From NCBI GenBank assembly GCA_022393335.1, contig JAJEKB010000498.1, forward strand, positions 1 through 64,000: a stretch of DNA of 64,000 bases. The letters run 5' to 3'. Source of the DNA: Macrotrachela quadricornifera (taxonomy: Eukaryota > Rotifera > Eurotatoria > Philodinida > Philodinidae). A model generated the notes under the pieces. It made no database searches and was not told the origin of the DNA. It was given only the letters and a program-made list of their open reading frames with translations. Made by a program: the position numbers and the translations under genes. This document shows, piece by piece, positions 13,218 through 25,600 of this stretch (position 1 is its first letter; the number at the start of each line of letters is the position of its first letter).

Positions 13218-14102
13218 ATGTGTTAATGTAGCGAACATCGTAGGATTGATCAACCTAATACCTTCGACTATCTAACGCAATTTTGAAGGTAGCATAAAAG
13301 TTTAGCTATGGTAACAGAGTTATGAACAGATATTTCCCTAATCTCGAAACATATTCGAAATATTAGTGAAGGTATCCTATGTTTAGCCATGAACTTACTT
13401 TGAAAAACTATCGAGAAAACTAATAGATCTAAATACAATAGCTGTTTACTAAAAAATTAATGTGTTTATAGTTGACAAAAAATTCATATGCAATTTTATC
13501 GTGATGATATGATTTAACATTATGTATTAGAAATAGAATCGATAAAGCGACAATGAAAGGCTCTATGATATGATACAATGGGTTTATCTAAAATACGAAG
13601 AAAGAGCATAAAATGTTCGCAGTGATAGAATCTGTCACTTTATGCTCAACTTTTGGAGAAAAAAAGTTGGAGAATTTATTTTAACTTTGTGCATTACGTC
13701 ATATTCTTTGTACATAGAATAATAGACAAACTATATCACTCAGAGCCGTAAAGCATATAAAAGTATATTGGATGAATTGGATCTCTTCTCAATATTATAC
13801 TTTCTAATAAATCTGAAACAATAACTTAAATATTTTTGAATAATTAATTTAAGCACAAGTGTGGACAAAAATGGGACAAGAAAGAAAAGGAACAAACATA
13901 TGCGATCCATAGTTTATTCTATACTTGTATAATATTTTGTAATTAGAAATAAAATGAACAAAGATCATTTTGATACGTGTAAAACGCTATCTGAATCGAA
14001 AGTCACTGTAATTATATAGAAAAGAAAATATATAAGATTTATTTGAAGAGTATATAGTTAAAAATTTTATTAATTGTATTAGTTGAGATTGTTTTCGAGT
14101 TT
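13218..14102. other. AT-rich intergenic stretch downstream of the ammonium transporter
   Basis: I see no gene or strong repeat. The part next to 14102 would be the 3' untranslated region of the minus-strand transporter. Confidence 0.4.
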
Positions 14103-16022
14103 TTAAGTAAAGGCTTCCTGAAGAATGTCTCTGACCGAATGTCGTCTGAACGTTTTTCGAGGAAATGGTCTCTCTGGCAGAACATCAGTGTTTGATGCAG
14201 CTGCTTGATCATCTGACGGAGTCACTTGTTCGTTTGATGGAGTTACTTGGTCGTTTGATGGAGCCACCTCATTGATTACTGTAGCTATCTGGTTGTTTGC
14301 GGGAGCTATTTTATTGATTGCTAAAGCTATTTGGTTCTTTGCAGGAGTAGCTCGTCTGCGCCAACTTTCTCCATGTCCATATATATCCATTCCAGTTACT
14401 TGATCTTCTGGTGGTAGACGAATGCCAATTGTAAAATGCATTGGAAGAAGGATACCAGCCGTACATGCAGCTGCAAAACCGATTGTCTATAATATTGATC
14501 AATAGAGTGAAAACAAGACTCAAAATCATTTGCCTTTACCGTTAGAATACCGGCTAATTGTCGCCAGATTTGAATAGGATTTCCATAAAAAGCTCCATCA
14601 AATCCTGCCGAATTGATTTCTGCTTGAGCAAAAAGACCCGTGCAAAGACCTCCAATTATCGCACCCATACCATGACAGGAAAATGTGTCCAAGCTATCAT
14701 CAATGAACAGAAAATGTTTCTTCAGCTGTAGCCACCAGTAGACACCTTCTGAACCAAGAATACCTATAAGCAAACAATAACCTGGTTGAACATAACCAGC
14801 TGATGGGGTTACTATTGAATAGAAAGATAATGAAATTTATTAAATAAACGAGAGAGACTTACTAACGACCAAACCAACAACAAGACCTGAACATGCACCT
14901 GAAATAGAAATGGTACCACGCACTGCATCAGTTAACACCCATGATAAGAGTGCACTAGCAGCAGCAATATTAGTATTCATCACCGCCAAAGATGCAATAC
15001 CTGTGTATCATATTGACTGTAAAAAAGGTAAGTAATTTAATGGACTTACCATTAGAAGCTAGAGCTGCACCTCCATTATATCCTGTCCAACCGACCCAAA
15101 GGAAACCTGCTCCAAGTATGGTAAACGGTAGATTATGACCAGCAAAATGTTTCGTTGGATCTGAATAAGACAGATATGAAGGAACTAGATATATAAAAAT
15201 AAAAAAACAACATACCATAGTCATGTCGCTTGCCGAGTATGATTGCAGCTATCAAGCCACTCACACCACTTGCAATATGTACTACAGTTCCACCAGCAAA
15301 ATCCAATGATCCATAAACTCGTAGCCAACCTTAAACGATATTCTTTCCATGACAATTTATATACAAACAAATTACCGTGAACATAGAAGGTCCAGCGACA
15401 TAGAGGATCATAGCATACAGTAGTCCAAAGAAAAATGAAAAGCATATAGGGCAACAACTTCATTCTACCGACAACAGCGCCACTAATCAATGCTGGAGTA
15501 ACAACAGCAATTGCAGCTTGATACGCCGCAAATGTGATTAGAGGAAATGTCGCTGTGTTTATATTGTCCGCCTGTAACCCATAGAGACTCGGTGAATCCG
15601 TAGGAAAACGAAGGGCACCTAGAATAAAGTAAGAAGACAACACAGTCTCGCTTCGGTGTTCTTCTATATTTATCTACCAAATTGAAAAGAACCAAATGCC
15701 GAGTTTCCTGGTCCAAAGACAAATGAAAAGCCGAAAAGACACCATTGAGATGTGACAATTCCAATGCAGATCAGTGAAAGAAACAATTGATTGAGAATAT
15801 TTTTATTATCGACGAGACCTCCATAAAAGAAGGCCAACGCCGGAGTCCTATAAAACAATTTTTATACGAAGTATAATTGAAACACTTACATTATATAGAC
15901 CAATGCCGTTGATGCCAACATCTAAATAATAAAACAATTGTGACCAAAAAGATAAAGCAGGTAAATAAAGTATTCACCCAAGCAGTATCACTTGAATCCA
16001 ATGAGCTATTACTACTATTCAT
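14103..16022 (-). CDS. amt: Ammonium transporter, Amt/Mep family
   Basis: Nine exons read leftwards: 15978-16022, 15890-15921, 15678-15847, 15376-15618, 15216-15329, 15050-15160, 14863-15000, 14540-14811 and 14103-14486. All phases agree and the sum is 1,509 bp (502 aa), with no stop. Family hallmarks are in order: DTAW at the start, [23 protein letters not shown] with the first pore His near residue 181, [27 protein letters not shown] with the second pore His near 331, and the C-terminal GMDIYGHGE motif. About eleven membrane segments are expected for the family. The protein conducts ammonium/ammonia across the plasma or intracellular membrane. The cytoplasmic tail (about residues 420-475) is an unusual tandem array of Asn-Gln-containing units. 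It looks functional; introns are 40-60 bp. Confidence 0.92.
14205..14345 (-). repeat. Tandem coding repeat in transporter tail
   Basis: The last exon of the transporter encodes a run of related 9-12-residue units ending in N-Q-(I/V) or (D/E)-Q-(V/A), such as [11 protein letters not shown] and VTPSNEQ. At DNA level the unit GTTTGATGGAGTCACTTG-like recurs several times. Confidence 0.6.
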
Positions 16023-17079
16023 TTATAACCTTATATTTATCGAATGAGCCAAAAAACACTTTATGTCTTGTACAATAACTACGCTCGAAACGCACACTTA
16101 ATATGAAACTGTAATGTTTGATCAAACTTTTTTCATAGTTTGTTTTTTTTCTTTATTCACCCACATAGACGACTGTATGTCAGCAACCATTTATACTGAT
16201 CTGTATGTTTGATTATAATTAAATCAGAGAAATTTATTAGGTTTGTGAAGCACATAATAAGCCATATTCTCTCATAAAGTATGTACATTGGACAGGTAAT
16301 GTATTTTGCAGATAAAATATTTCATTCTCTATAAACAACATACTCCTCGCACTGTGTACAAAATCTTCCATTGTATATCTTTAATCACATGTTTTTCAAG
16401 TGTTTCATACTTGTTACAACCGTGTCGACTAGCACAACATATGAAAGATGACATATATACGTATAAATTCCTCTCATTAAAAAGAAAAGGTTATAAATAC
16501 ATTGTGTAATGACAGAAAATGAGCTTTTTACTAGTCAATTTCTTGTTATTCATATAACTAGTATTAATACAAAAATATTTTTATGCAATTACTTTAAAAT
16601 TCTTTTCAATTGGTTAGTTAATCTTACAAGTTCGGTACAGGATGCAGTGACTTCTTAACTTTTCTTAAAGTAGGAATGCTCCTACAGTAAAACTCATACC
16701 ATCTATAAATGACAAAAAAAAACATATTTAGGTGTTTTAAACATGTCAATTTGTTCCATGACCTATAAAATAAATTATTGTTTAATATAGAACAGCAATC
16801 CTTTTTATTTGTCGAAAAAACCTATTAATTTGTACAGTACTATTTATTGACTAGCATATTAACAAATAAAAGGATAGATTTATCATTTAGCCTTGAATAA
16901 GGAGATATCATACGGTGATAAATTGCTTTGAATCAAATAATAAGAATTTTTTTTTCTTATTTATATTTATTTAATCGTTTCTGTACGCATGTTCTTTTTT
17001 AGACAATCAAAAGGAATTTTACTTTCTTTCTTTATACAACAAATATCAGATCAGTATTTTAACACTAACTAATTAAGTT
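16023..17079. other. Intergenic stretch upstream of the ammonium transporter
   Basis: AT-rich sequence without a recognisable gene. The portion near 16023-16200 presumably contains the promoter of the minus-strand transporter; no specific motif can be supported. Confidence 0.4.
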
Positions 17080-17924
17080 TTAATTTTGCCCAATACATTC
17101 TCCGTCAATATTAAAATTTCAATCTTGACTGGGCAAAATTAAAATTTTTTTTTTAACGAAAATGAAGAGAAGAAAGAAAAAAATGAAAGTATTAAGCAGA
17201 CAGAAATTAGTGGCGTAACCAGAAAAAAATTACAGAGGGGGCAATGCCCCTTCAAGCGTTTTGCGCACTAAGCGAAAAATTTCTCATCGAAGCGGGAGTG
17301 TCGAAAGTTGATAAGATCGGGGAGAAGGGAGAAAGGAGAGTTACAAATTTGTTGCATCGGGACAAGTTTTCATTTGTGCAGTCTGAAATGTACGAAACTC
17401 TTGTTTCTAACTGATTTTCATTGAAAAGTGTTGATGTTCGAAAAAAACTTAATCTAATTGTAGAAAAGTCAGAACAACTTCTCATCAAATGAAGGCTTTT
17501 TGCAAGTCTAAGACAGAACTTCTATTTTTTCTTATAATCTTGTTTAGAGAGAAAAGTATTGTCTCAAGAAATTCACAAGTTCCTCAGAACGTTTACCGGT
17601 GAAGACCACCATACTGGCGAGTTTTATTAGGATTAAAGCTTTTCACATAGGAAAAATATCTTTACAAGCAATTTAGGAAGTTATCGCAGTTGAAGATGTA
17701 CGAACTTATTGATTGTCGGACGAGAACTAATAGAAAGATGATTTTTTTCCAAATCTAAAAATCTTGGAAGTTTTGAAAACACCAAAAATATCCCTTTCGC
17801 AGAGTTAATGAAATTGCTGTCCGAATATTTATAAGAAAACTCGAGACTTTCGTGGTCTTAAATTTAATTTTTTTTGAAAAATCACTATTTTGACAGGATC
17901 AAAGTTTCTAAGTAGATTTCTCTT

Positions 17925-19004
17925 TTAATCCTATGAGTTCTGACATTTTTCTACCGAATTTAAGTTTGATAAAATATATTATTAAGTAGCTAGATGATAT
18001 TATCAAACCTCTGGTTAAGTTAAAACAAAAAACTATGTGATTGTATATTTATTCATTTCAATGTTGATATACATAGTTTTGATAATACAAAGAAAAATAA
18101 TTTTTTATACATAAACAAACACCACAATAAGTACACATCACATCCATTCTTTTTTCTCTTTGTTTCGTACCACAATAAGCACATCTACGACGAGTTGAAA
18201 TAACTTCTGGCATATGAGCTAACAGTTGTGGTGTTTTAGAATTTTCGTATAACTAATGTTCTTTTCGAAGCGCATCTTCTTCTGATTACTCATTGCCAAA
18301 AGGTCTTCCTAGCCTTTTTCTACTACAATAATTATCTATCAGTGCAGTGCTAATAGATGATATATATTCAATAATACTAATATTACTATTAGAAAGATGT
18401 CTATAATAGATAAATGAATTTACCAATGACATAGCAAGGAAATGAAAAAATATTCTTGTAAACTTGAAAAAGGGATCTATTGATCGATCTATATTGTTTC
18501 TTAATGCATGCTTATCGAAATAATTGAAAAAAGTACAGAAACTTGAGTTGTCAACTTTCCATTCTTCCCAGTCATCCATTGAATTTTGATTTTGTTCTTC
18601 GATTAATGAATCAATATCTTCAGAACTGTTACTTTCAAATTCATGAGAACTAATTGTACTTTCATTTTCATCAGATAAGATTTCGTCAGAATTTCAATCC
18701 ATTATCTTTTAGAAAATAGTTAGGTTTCATCACGGCACAATGAGTCAAAACACGAATTTTTCAGAAATTTAGATTTTTCAAGAAAACTTTCTGAAATCAA
18801 ATGAACATACTTCAGTACACTTTTCGATATTGTTTATTCATACGGATGTCTGTACAATTTTGCACAAATATGTCTTAACTACGAACATTTGTTCAAAAGA
18901 TTCTTTCTAGATCTTAAAAACCACAAACATATTTGAAATTTTTTGAAAATTAGAAATTTTTACTAGGTGGGACATATATGTCCTACCAGGACTCAAAGGG
19001 TTAA
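17925..19004 (-). mobile_element. Nested piggyBac-like element, internally deleted
   Basis: Bounded by TTAA at 17925-17928 and 19001-19004. The right end read inward is CCCTTTGAGTCCTGGTAGGA and the left end reads TCCTATGAGTTCTGACATTT, a diverged match. TTAA plus CCCTTTGAGTCC-like termini are characteristic of piggyBac elements. Inside is one minus-strand transposase remnant (18058-18702). At 1,080 bp it is about half the usual autonomous size. Confidence 0.7.
18058..18702 (-). pseudogene. piggyBac transposase remnant: acidic N-terminus joined to C-terminus
   Basis: A single frame of 215 codons from ATG 18702 to TGA 18058 is interrupted by three stops: codon 3 (TGA), after RPFGNE near 18286, and near 18255 (TAG). 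It begins with an acidic Ser/Glu/Asp segment typical of piggyBac N-termini and then passes directly into the post-catalytic helices (FFHFLAMSLVNSFIYY). It ends with a Cys-rich zinc-binding module, C-x2-C ... C-x2-C-x2-C-x-C (18105-18200). The DDD catalytic core is absent, so the copy arose by internal deletion and later gained stop codons. The frame is still shared on both sides of every stop. Confidence 0.75.
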
Positions 19005-19817
19005 TGAGACGAACTCTCAGAATCGCTTCTGGGAATCTATAGTTTCAATATTTTTTCCACCGAAGGCGGCTACGCTCGCAACAATTATTTAGAAAAAGTT
19101 GTTATCTCCCGTGCGCGTAAAATTAAATGTTCTCTAAGGTCATAAACATACCATTTTACAGTGGATAAATAGGAAACTTCGTCTTACTTCGATGAAAATT
19201 TACAGGGGGGCAAAACCATTTACAGAGGGAGCAGTGCACCCCCGTGCACCCCCGGTGGTTACGCCACTAACAGGAATGGACAAGCGATTAAATTCCAAGA
19301 TTTCATTGAAGTGAGGTAATAATCCATCGAAAAATTTTTCACGTTAAGAAAAAATGATTTGGCTTGTCCATAACTGTAAGCGATGCAAAAGTCTTTGAAA
19401 AATCGTTAGATGCTGCTAAAGCACTTAGGCGATTGGCAAACCAATTGGATTTTCTTGTTGTAAAGAGCAAAGTTTGACTGATAAATTTGTAACAAATATA
19501 TTTTCTAATCATGTAGGCAAAGATAAAAAATGTTATAAAATTCTCATACTCACTGCTGCCTTCAGAAAAATATACCGGTACAAAAGTTGTAGACGAAACT
19601 TCCCTCATCCTAACAACAAAAAAAAACAATTAGGTCGAACGTAGGCAAAGTGGTTTAACAATGTTAGATATTATTCCGATTAGGTTTGTGTCGCTGGATA
19701 TTCTAGTTTTTTTCATCTCTTTCGTTATAAGAAAAAAATTTTAATTTTACCTAGGCAGAATTGAAATTTTATTTTTGACTGGGTAAATTTCAAATGTGAC
19801 TGAATTTCAATTTTGCC

Positions 19818-21306
19818 TACTACATATATAAAGAACAATGTCTGTCTGTGTGTCTATCAGTCTGTTCGTTATGCATTCAGTCCCTGTACTAGCTAGCGTC
19901 ACCAAACTTTCCATGATGCCTCCCCAAGCCTAGAGGAAGGTCATGGCGGGGTCACCCACCGAGGGTGGTGGGTGTGGGTGAAGTCTCACCTAGATAGTAC
20001 TGTAATAGCTAACATAAGAAAACTTTTTATGGTGCTTCTCTGAGTCCAGAGGTAGCTTTAAAGAGTGCTGTTACCATTAATAGGTGTAGGAAGGTAGCGT
20101 CTGGGTGAAATTTCATTGAAGTCCTATCGCAATGAACTTTGCGTCAATTTTCCAGATATTTAGCGAATTTGTTATGATTCTAAGATTAATCATTTTTTAT
20201 CGAGGATTCTTTGGTTTAAATTTGAAAATATAATGTTTCTAATAGGTTATTTCGTTCGGGATGGGGTTCTTTTTTGTAAAACAAAAGAATGAAACACGAA
20301 ATTAGTTAATATCAGTTAATTTTCCTTTTTAGTCAACTTTATTTATCTTTTTGGAATGGCTTTAGCGCATATGTGCGTCGTTCTTTCTGAACATTACAAC
20401 CATATTAGTTAGAACAACAGACAAATGGTATGTATTCACAGATGTGAATCATTTGGGACGAGTGATCGCTTTAATGGCCACCCGTCCCGAATGGGCTATA
20501 AGAGAAAATGTGTACGAGTATTTCCTTGATGCACAACTACGATTTATCCATTTATTTTCTATGACTCACCCTCAACAACGTATTTGTTCTTTTTCTTGAC
20601 TCAAAACGATGACGTATCTATACATATAAAGAAGAATGTTTGTCTGTTCACTATGCATTCAGCCTTTGTGATAGCTAGCGTCACAACACTTTTCACACTA
20701 CTTCCTTAGCTCCTTAGGAAAGTCGACGTGGGGTTGGAACCATCAAACGGGATGTGCGAAATGGGTTGGATGAAATTTCATCCCGATCAATACAGATCGA
20801 GATTCTGATGAGTCTGTTCGCTATGTATTTAGTCATCGTGAGAGATAGCATCACGGAAATATTCGCATCAGTTCCTTGAGTGTGCTAAGGAAAGTCGGCA
20901 GAGTCATTGAAGATAAGAAAGGGAAGGGGGCGTGCGTGAAACTTCATCCAAGTCGTAAAAGACCGTGATTTTACTCATTTTCTAATCAAATGACGCAGTT
21001 TAATGCAAATTTGAGAGTGATTGTGTCTAGAGTGGATACAAGTGAGGATGTCAGTTTGAGTCCGATAAAAAGAGTCCAATGGCGAACACCTAACGCATAG
21101 CAGGAACAAACCTGTTAAATATGCCTGATGCATGTCGGTAAAAGTTCTGTCCAAGAGGTTCCAAGTGTGGCGCAAAAATCTCTGTTGTAGATAGCTCATC
21201 CACAGCGGGGAACAGTCCTGTAGAAGGCGTGTTATGTACAACAGAAAAAGTCGGTTGGAAGATGAAAAAATTTAACCATATTCTCTTGTCATCGGGTACT
21301 TCCGCT
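19818..21306. repeat. Helitron-like repeat block
   Basis: Two related units start at about 19822 and 20618 with (A)CATATATAAAGAA(C/G)AATGT(C/T)TGTCTGT and continue with TATGCATTCAG...TGTGATAGCTAGCGTCAC-like sequence. A further partial unit starts near 20812. The block ends around 21290-21306 with CGGGTACTTCCGCTAGT, which resembles the CTAG-type 3' ends of some Helitrons. No Rep/helicase gene is present. The call is tentative. Confidence 0.35.
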
Positions 21307-22671
21307 AGTATCTAATAAATTAGAATGTAATTGGAACAATTACGATCGTATTCCTTCGTATTTTTCAGTTTAATATGAATGGAAAAAACTAGATATACAA
21401 TAGTAAATATATCTTAGAAATTAAGCTGCATGCACAATTTTTTGAATAATTTGATAGCTAAAATCCTAGATATATATCGAAAAAATCAAGTGATGATCAA
21501 AATAAGCACTGCTTTCTTCTTTTTGAGGAAGTCTGCAATAATATCAAGCTAGAAACAAGTAACGCTCGTCAAGGGTGACTTGATTAACTCTTGACTGAAT
21601 CCATTCTATCTATTTCGAGAATCATTGATAGATAAATGGTCGACAAATATGACGCTATAGCCAGCTCAGCTTAAACGAATCGCCCACAATTTTCTCATCT
21701 TAGATAACATTTTTTGACTTTTATGATGCATTGATAGAGTACTGACATAAGCCGCCTGGACTATAATTCAACCAGAGTTCATAACGAAAAATTGAGACAG
21801 AATGTAACATTCCTATTGATTTTAGCTAAGTTACTTTAGCCTGTCCTTGTACTCTAAGCAAACATACACAGAGTTATGTTGTTCATATGACTCTCCCTCT
21901 CAGTCAAGAGAACAGGAACAAAACATTTTGCCCCAAATTTTCATTGGGATGTTCCGTAGTATTTGTTTGTTATGATCTCTTGATATAAGAAAAAACGCAT
22001 GTTCGGAATTAAGTGAATAAGAATTCGGAATGACAACAAGCAAATAACATCATATTAGGATTCAGAAGTCCTTTAACGAATAGGTCCTTGTTACGTCAAA
22101 TGTATAATTAAGGATTATTTTGCTTCAAGAATCGAATCATTCGCCATTTTCTCAAAGTGTTTCAACTCTTACTTATTGTACAAACGATGAAGCTTTTAAA
22201 TCAACGTCTAGTCGTTTGCATATTTAACGTTACTATATCGACTGTTATTAATTCAGCTTTGAAGTTAATAGATGCATCTCCTTTAAATTCTTCTCAATAA
22301 GCTACTGAGTCACAGAACAAAGTGAAATATGTCAGATGTTGTACGCTATTGCGGTTTAATAAACTATTACGATCGTTATATGAGAAATTAATTGTACTTC
22401 TTTTTGAAAAATGAACTCGAATTATAATGATATTCTCTAGTTAAAGCGTGCGCAGTATTCAAATTGTAGTAGATCAAAACACAGGTGACAAAAAAAAAAT
22501 AAAAGTATATCCAAAAAAAAGTGTTCATTCACAGAAATTTCATTGTATAAATCTAGTTATATGTTAAACGACAATATCAATTGAAATGTTATGAAAAAAA
22601 ACTCGCGTGAAGTGAGTATGAGGTTTGCTTTAATGTTTGAGAAGGTTTCGTAATGAAATTTTACTTATTGT
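21307..22671. other. Intergenic stretch
   Basis: AT-rich sequence with no gene or clear repeat that I can support. The right portion is the 3' flank of the minus-strand EGF-LamG gene. Confidence 0.4.
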
Positions 22672-25600
22672 TTATACGTTAGTGAGTGTAATGACTTCTG
22701 AAGCATTAAGTTCTCATGCATAAACGTAAAATTCGTCTATAAATCCACGATATTGTCCCATCTGTATTGCGCCTGAATTGCAAACACCTGTTCCAAGCAA
22801 AGAACTTCCCAGTGTTATTGTCATAGGAACATCAGCAGACATAAAAGCATATCCCCCTACGAAACTACTAAGAGTTCCGTTAACATATAATCGTTCGCCA
22901 TTAGTTGGTGAATAGGTTGCGACAATGTGTGTCCATGTATTGATTGAAAGTTATGGTCCGGTTAGTGATACATTACTATTATTCCAACTATTAATGGCAA
23001 TTTGCCCAGATGAAGTGAGTCCGATCATCCCCAAACACCAAGCATTTGTTTGTGCTCCATCAGTTCGACTGCTTCCGTGCAGTATAGTTCCTCCAGAAAT
23101 ATTTGTTGGTTTAATCCAAATTGCAAAGGAATATGGCCAACTACTAGTACCAAAACGTCGTAAACCTGTGATTTGAATGTAAGATGATGAACCCGAAAGA
23201 ATAAGAGCACTATTCAATCGACCTGATGATGTGTACGAATAGTTTGCTCCTGTTCCATTAATTAATAATGGGCCAGAATCAAGAAGTGTACTACTATCAA
23301 AGGAAAGACGAGCAACTAAAGTGGCATCACTCAAAATTTCCGTTGCATTTTTTGCTCGATTAATGTAAAATAAGGAATCAAGACAACCGTCAAATTTATT
23401 GTTTGGTGAATAGACAGCAGTTGCACCAATAGTTAACGCACTAAAATATTTTAAGTTTTTTATTAGCAAACAAATTAAGAAAAACAATTCGAAGAAAATC
23501 AAATGTGAAATATTCTTATTACAGAATATTAAATTATTTACCGTAGTAGTTAAATAAGAAAGACTCTCCTTTGAATAAAAATCTTTATTAAAATAAAGTG
23601 ATCACCAACCCTGATGCGCCTAGATATGATCCAGCACTACTACGCGATACATCCAAATAACCGTCGATATAGATATATTGTGTACGTATAGAATAGTCAT
23701 AGACAAATGCCTATAGAATGTCACAATCATTTTCTTTAGTATAAATTCGAGAACGACATACCACATGGTACCAACGACCTTCGGTTAATACCTAAATGAA
23801 AGCAAAAAATATTGAAGTGATTAATCTCATAAATTTTTTGTATTATTAGTATGTTCACATAATTTACTTGCCTGATTTCCTGCAGCATCATCACTATAAA
23901 AACCTAAACGAACGCGTTTAAGTCGAATAACCATGTGAAGTGTACGATCTCCTGTAATATTTTCAGACTGTCCGAGAATGCCATTATCGGTACATGATGC
24001 ATTATTACAGAGTGTTTGCGGATATATCCACATTTCAAATGTGAATGATGTATTGATTAAGTTGAGAAATGGTGGACTAGTAATCGTTGCTGATTGACTT
24101 AATGATCTATTCAACCACAGACATGAACCGGCTCCATTGTATCCCGGTGAAACATAGCTTGATCCGTTGCTAATTCCATTAAAATTATTATAGAAATCTT
24201 GTAAATTGCCGTCAAAACCAAGAAAAAATTGAACAGCTAAAAGAGATTGAAGAGAACAATCGCTTATCTGATTATTATGTATCATTCAGACCTCTTTGAC
24301 AAACACTACCAGTCCATGAACTTGTACTGAAAAAGCATTGATAAATGAACAATTAAAAGAATAAATAGACCGAAATTTTTTACCAATTACAGACGTTTAC
24401 TGCTACACATATTCCATTATTTTGACATGGATTGCTACAATTGGGCAAATTACAAGTTGAACCATACCTATTTAAAATATATCTCATTCAGTGAATAAAA
24501 TATTCTTAAGATATACCATCCGGTGTAACATGTACAAGTGTTTGAATTAGTGCAATTGCCATTAACACATGATGGACTGCATACATCTATTCATTAAAAC
24601 AATTATTCTCTCTTTCAGAATTTGCATCTTAGCTAGATGTCTAGGGTAAAGTACTAACAACTAAAACTTCCTTCCGTAGGTAATTTTAGTAGAAACACTT
24701 TATACTATCAGATACACATATACGTCTACGAACTTCTTTATCAATATTGCCTCAATCTCTAAGAATCTAACTTTTACACTAGCGGTGGCATACTTGATAT
24801 TTTGAAAGAATAACAAAAAGTTAGAAAACCTATAAGAAATGAATTATCAAGTAATTTTGAGCAGAAAACAGTAAATGTCAACAATATTGTTTTACTTAAA
24901 ACATCTTTACTAAATCTACCATCGAGGAAAGATATATGTTCTGACTAGAGTATCTTACCAAAGTCGTCTCAATCGTTAATTGTTTTGTAGTTCACATCAA
25001 AATCATTTGATTTAATTTTAAAAACTCATAAAATTTGAAGTAAAGTATGAGAGGCACATTTCGAAGTCTTTCTTTTATAAAATTGTAATCAAATCTAATT
25101 CAAAATCTAAGCTTCAATCTTGCTGATCGATCAATAATATGATTGATGCTGCCTTCTTGAAATATACGAAGTTGTACATAGTTTTTTTTTATTAAATTAA
25201 TGTTTTCTTCGTGGAAAATATTTATTGCTATTTGTAAGAGTGACTTTTAACATAGCACAGTGAATATTTTGTCAGATGACGCTATTCCCTTCTCTATTAT
25301 TGTATACTATTTTAAGCGATGATTATCGAATGATTAAGAGGGTAATAACTGTTTTTGTAGTGCAACTCTCAGTCTTGTTTACTTTCTAAGTGGGCTCATC
25401 TCTGTAGACGTTAAAAATAATTTAGTCAAATCGATGCAGTTTTCCAAATGTCTTCAAGAGAAATACTGCGCTGATGCGGCAATTTCTTTAAAAATGTTTC
25501 GTAGGTAACCCACGATGGTAATGTCCGAACAATACTCACTGACTTTATCTTTCTTACTTATCCTGATCAAAATTTCAAAACATCTATCGATGCATCCTTT

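Larger units (their letters stand above)
17208..19269. mobile_element. hAT-like element with 8-bp target duplication
   Basis: The ends are TAGTGGCGTAACCA (17208) and its exact complement ending at 19269. The flanking 8-mers ACAGAAAT (17200-17207) and ACAGGAAT (19270-19277) differ at one position, as expected for an aged 8-bp target-site duplication. A second shared block, TTACAGAGGG(G/A)GCA, lies inside both ends. TAGTGGCGTAAC-like termini with 8-bp duplications are typical of hAT superfamily elements. No hAT transposase frame was recognised, so it is non-autonomous or decayed; a piggyBac-like element is nested in it. Confidence 0.7.
17080..19820. mobile_element. Outer inverted-repeat element hosting nested transposons
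   Basis: The left flank (about 17080-17165) and right flank (about 19728-19820) are inverted relatives: GGGCAAAATTAAAATTTTTTT followed by TAACGAAA on the left matches the complement of the right flank. Each flank is also internally palindromic (TTTTGCCCA ... TGGGCAAAA). The hAT-like element 17208-19269 sits between them. Class is unknown and the assignment as one element is inference. Confidence 0.45.

Noticed and set aside
20975..21241. Minus-strand 88-codon frame
   Set aside because: Lies within the Helitron-like repeat block and shows no protein-like pattern.
23025..23210. Overlapping frames inside the LamG exon
   Set aside because: Shadows of the real coding frame, which carries the domain similarity.
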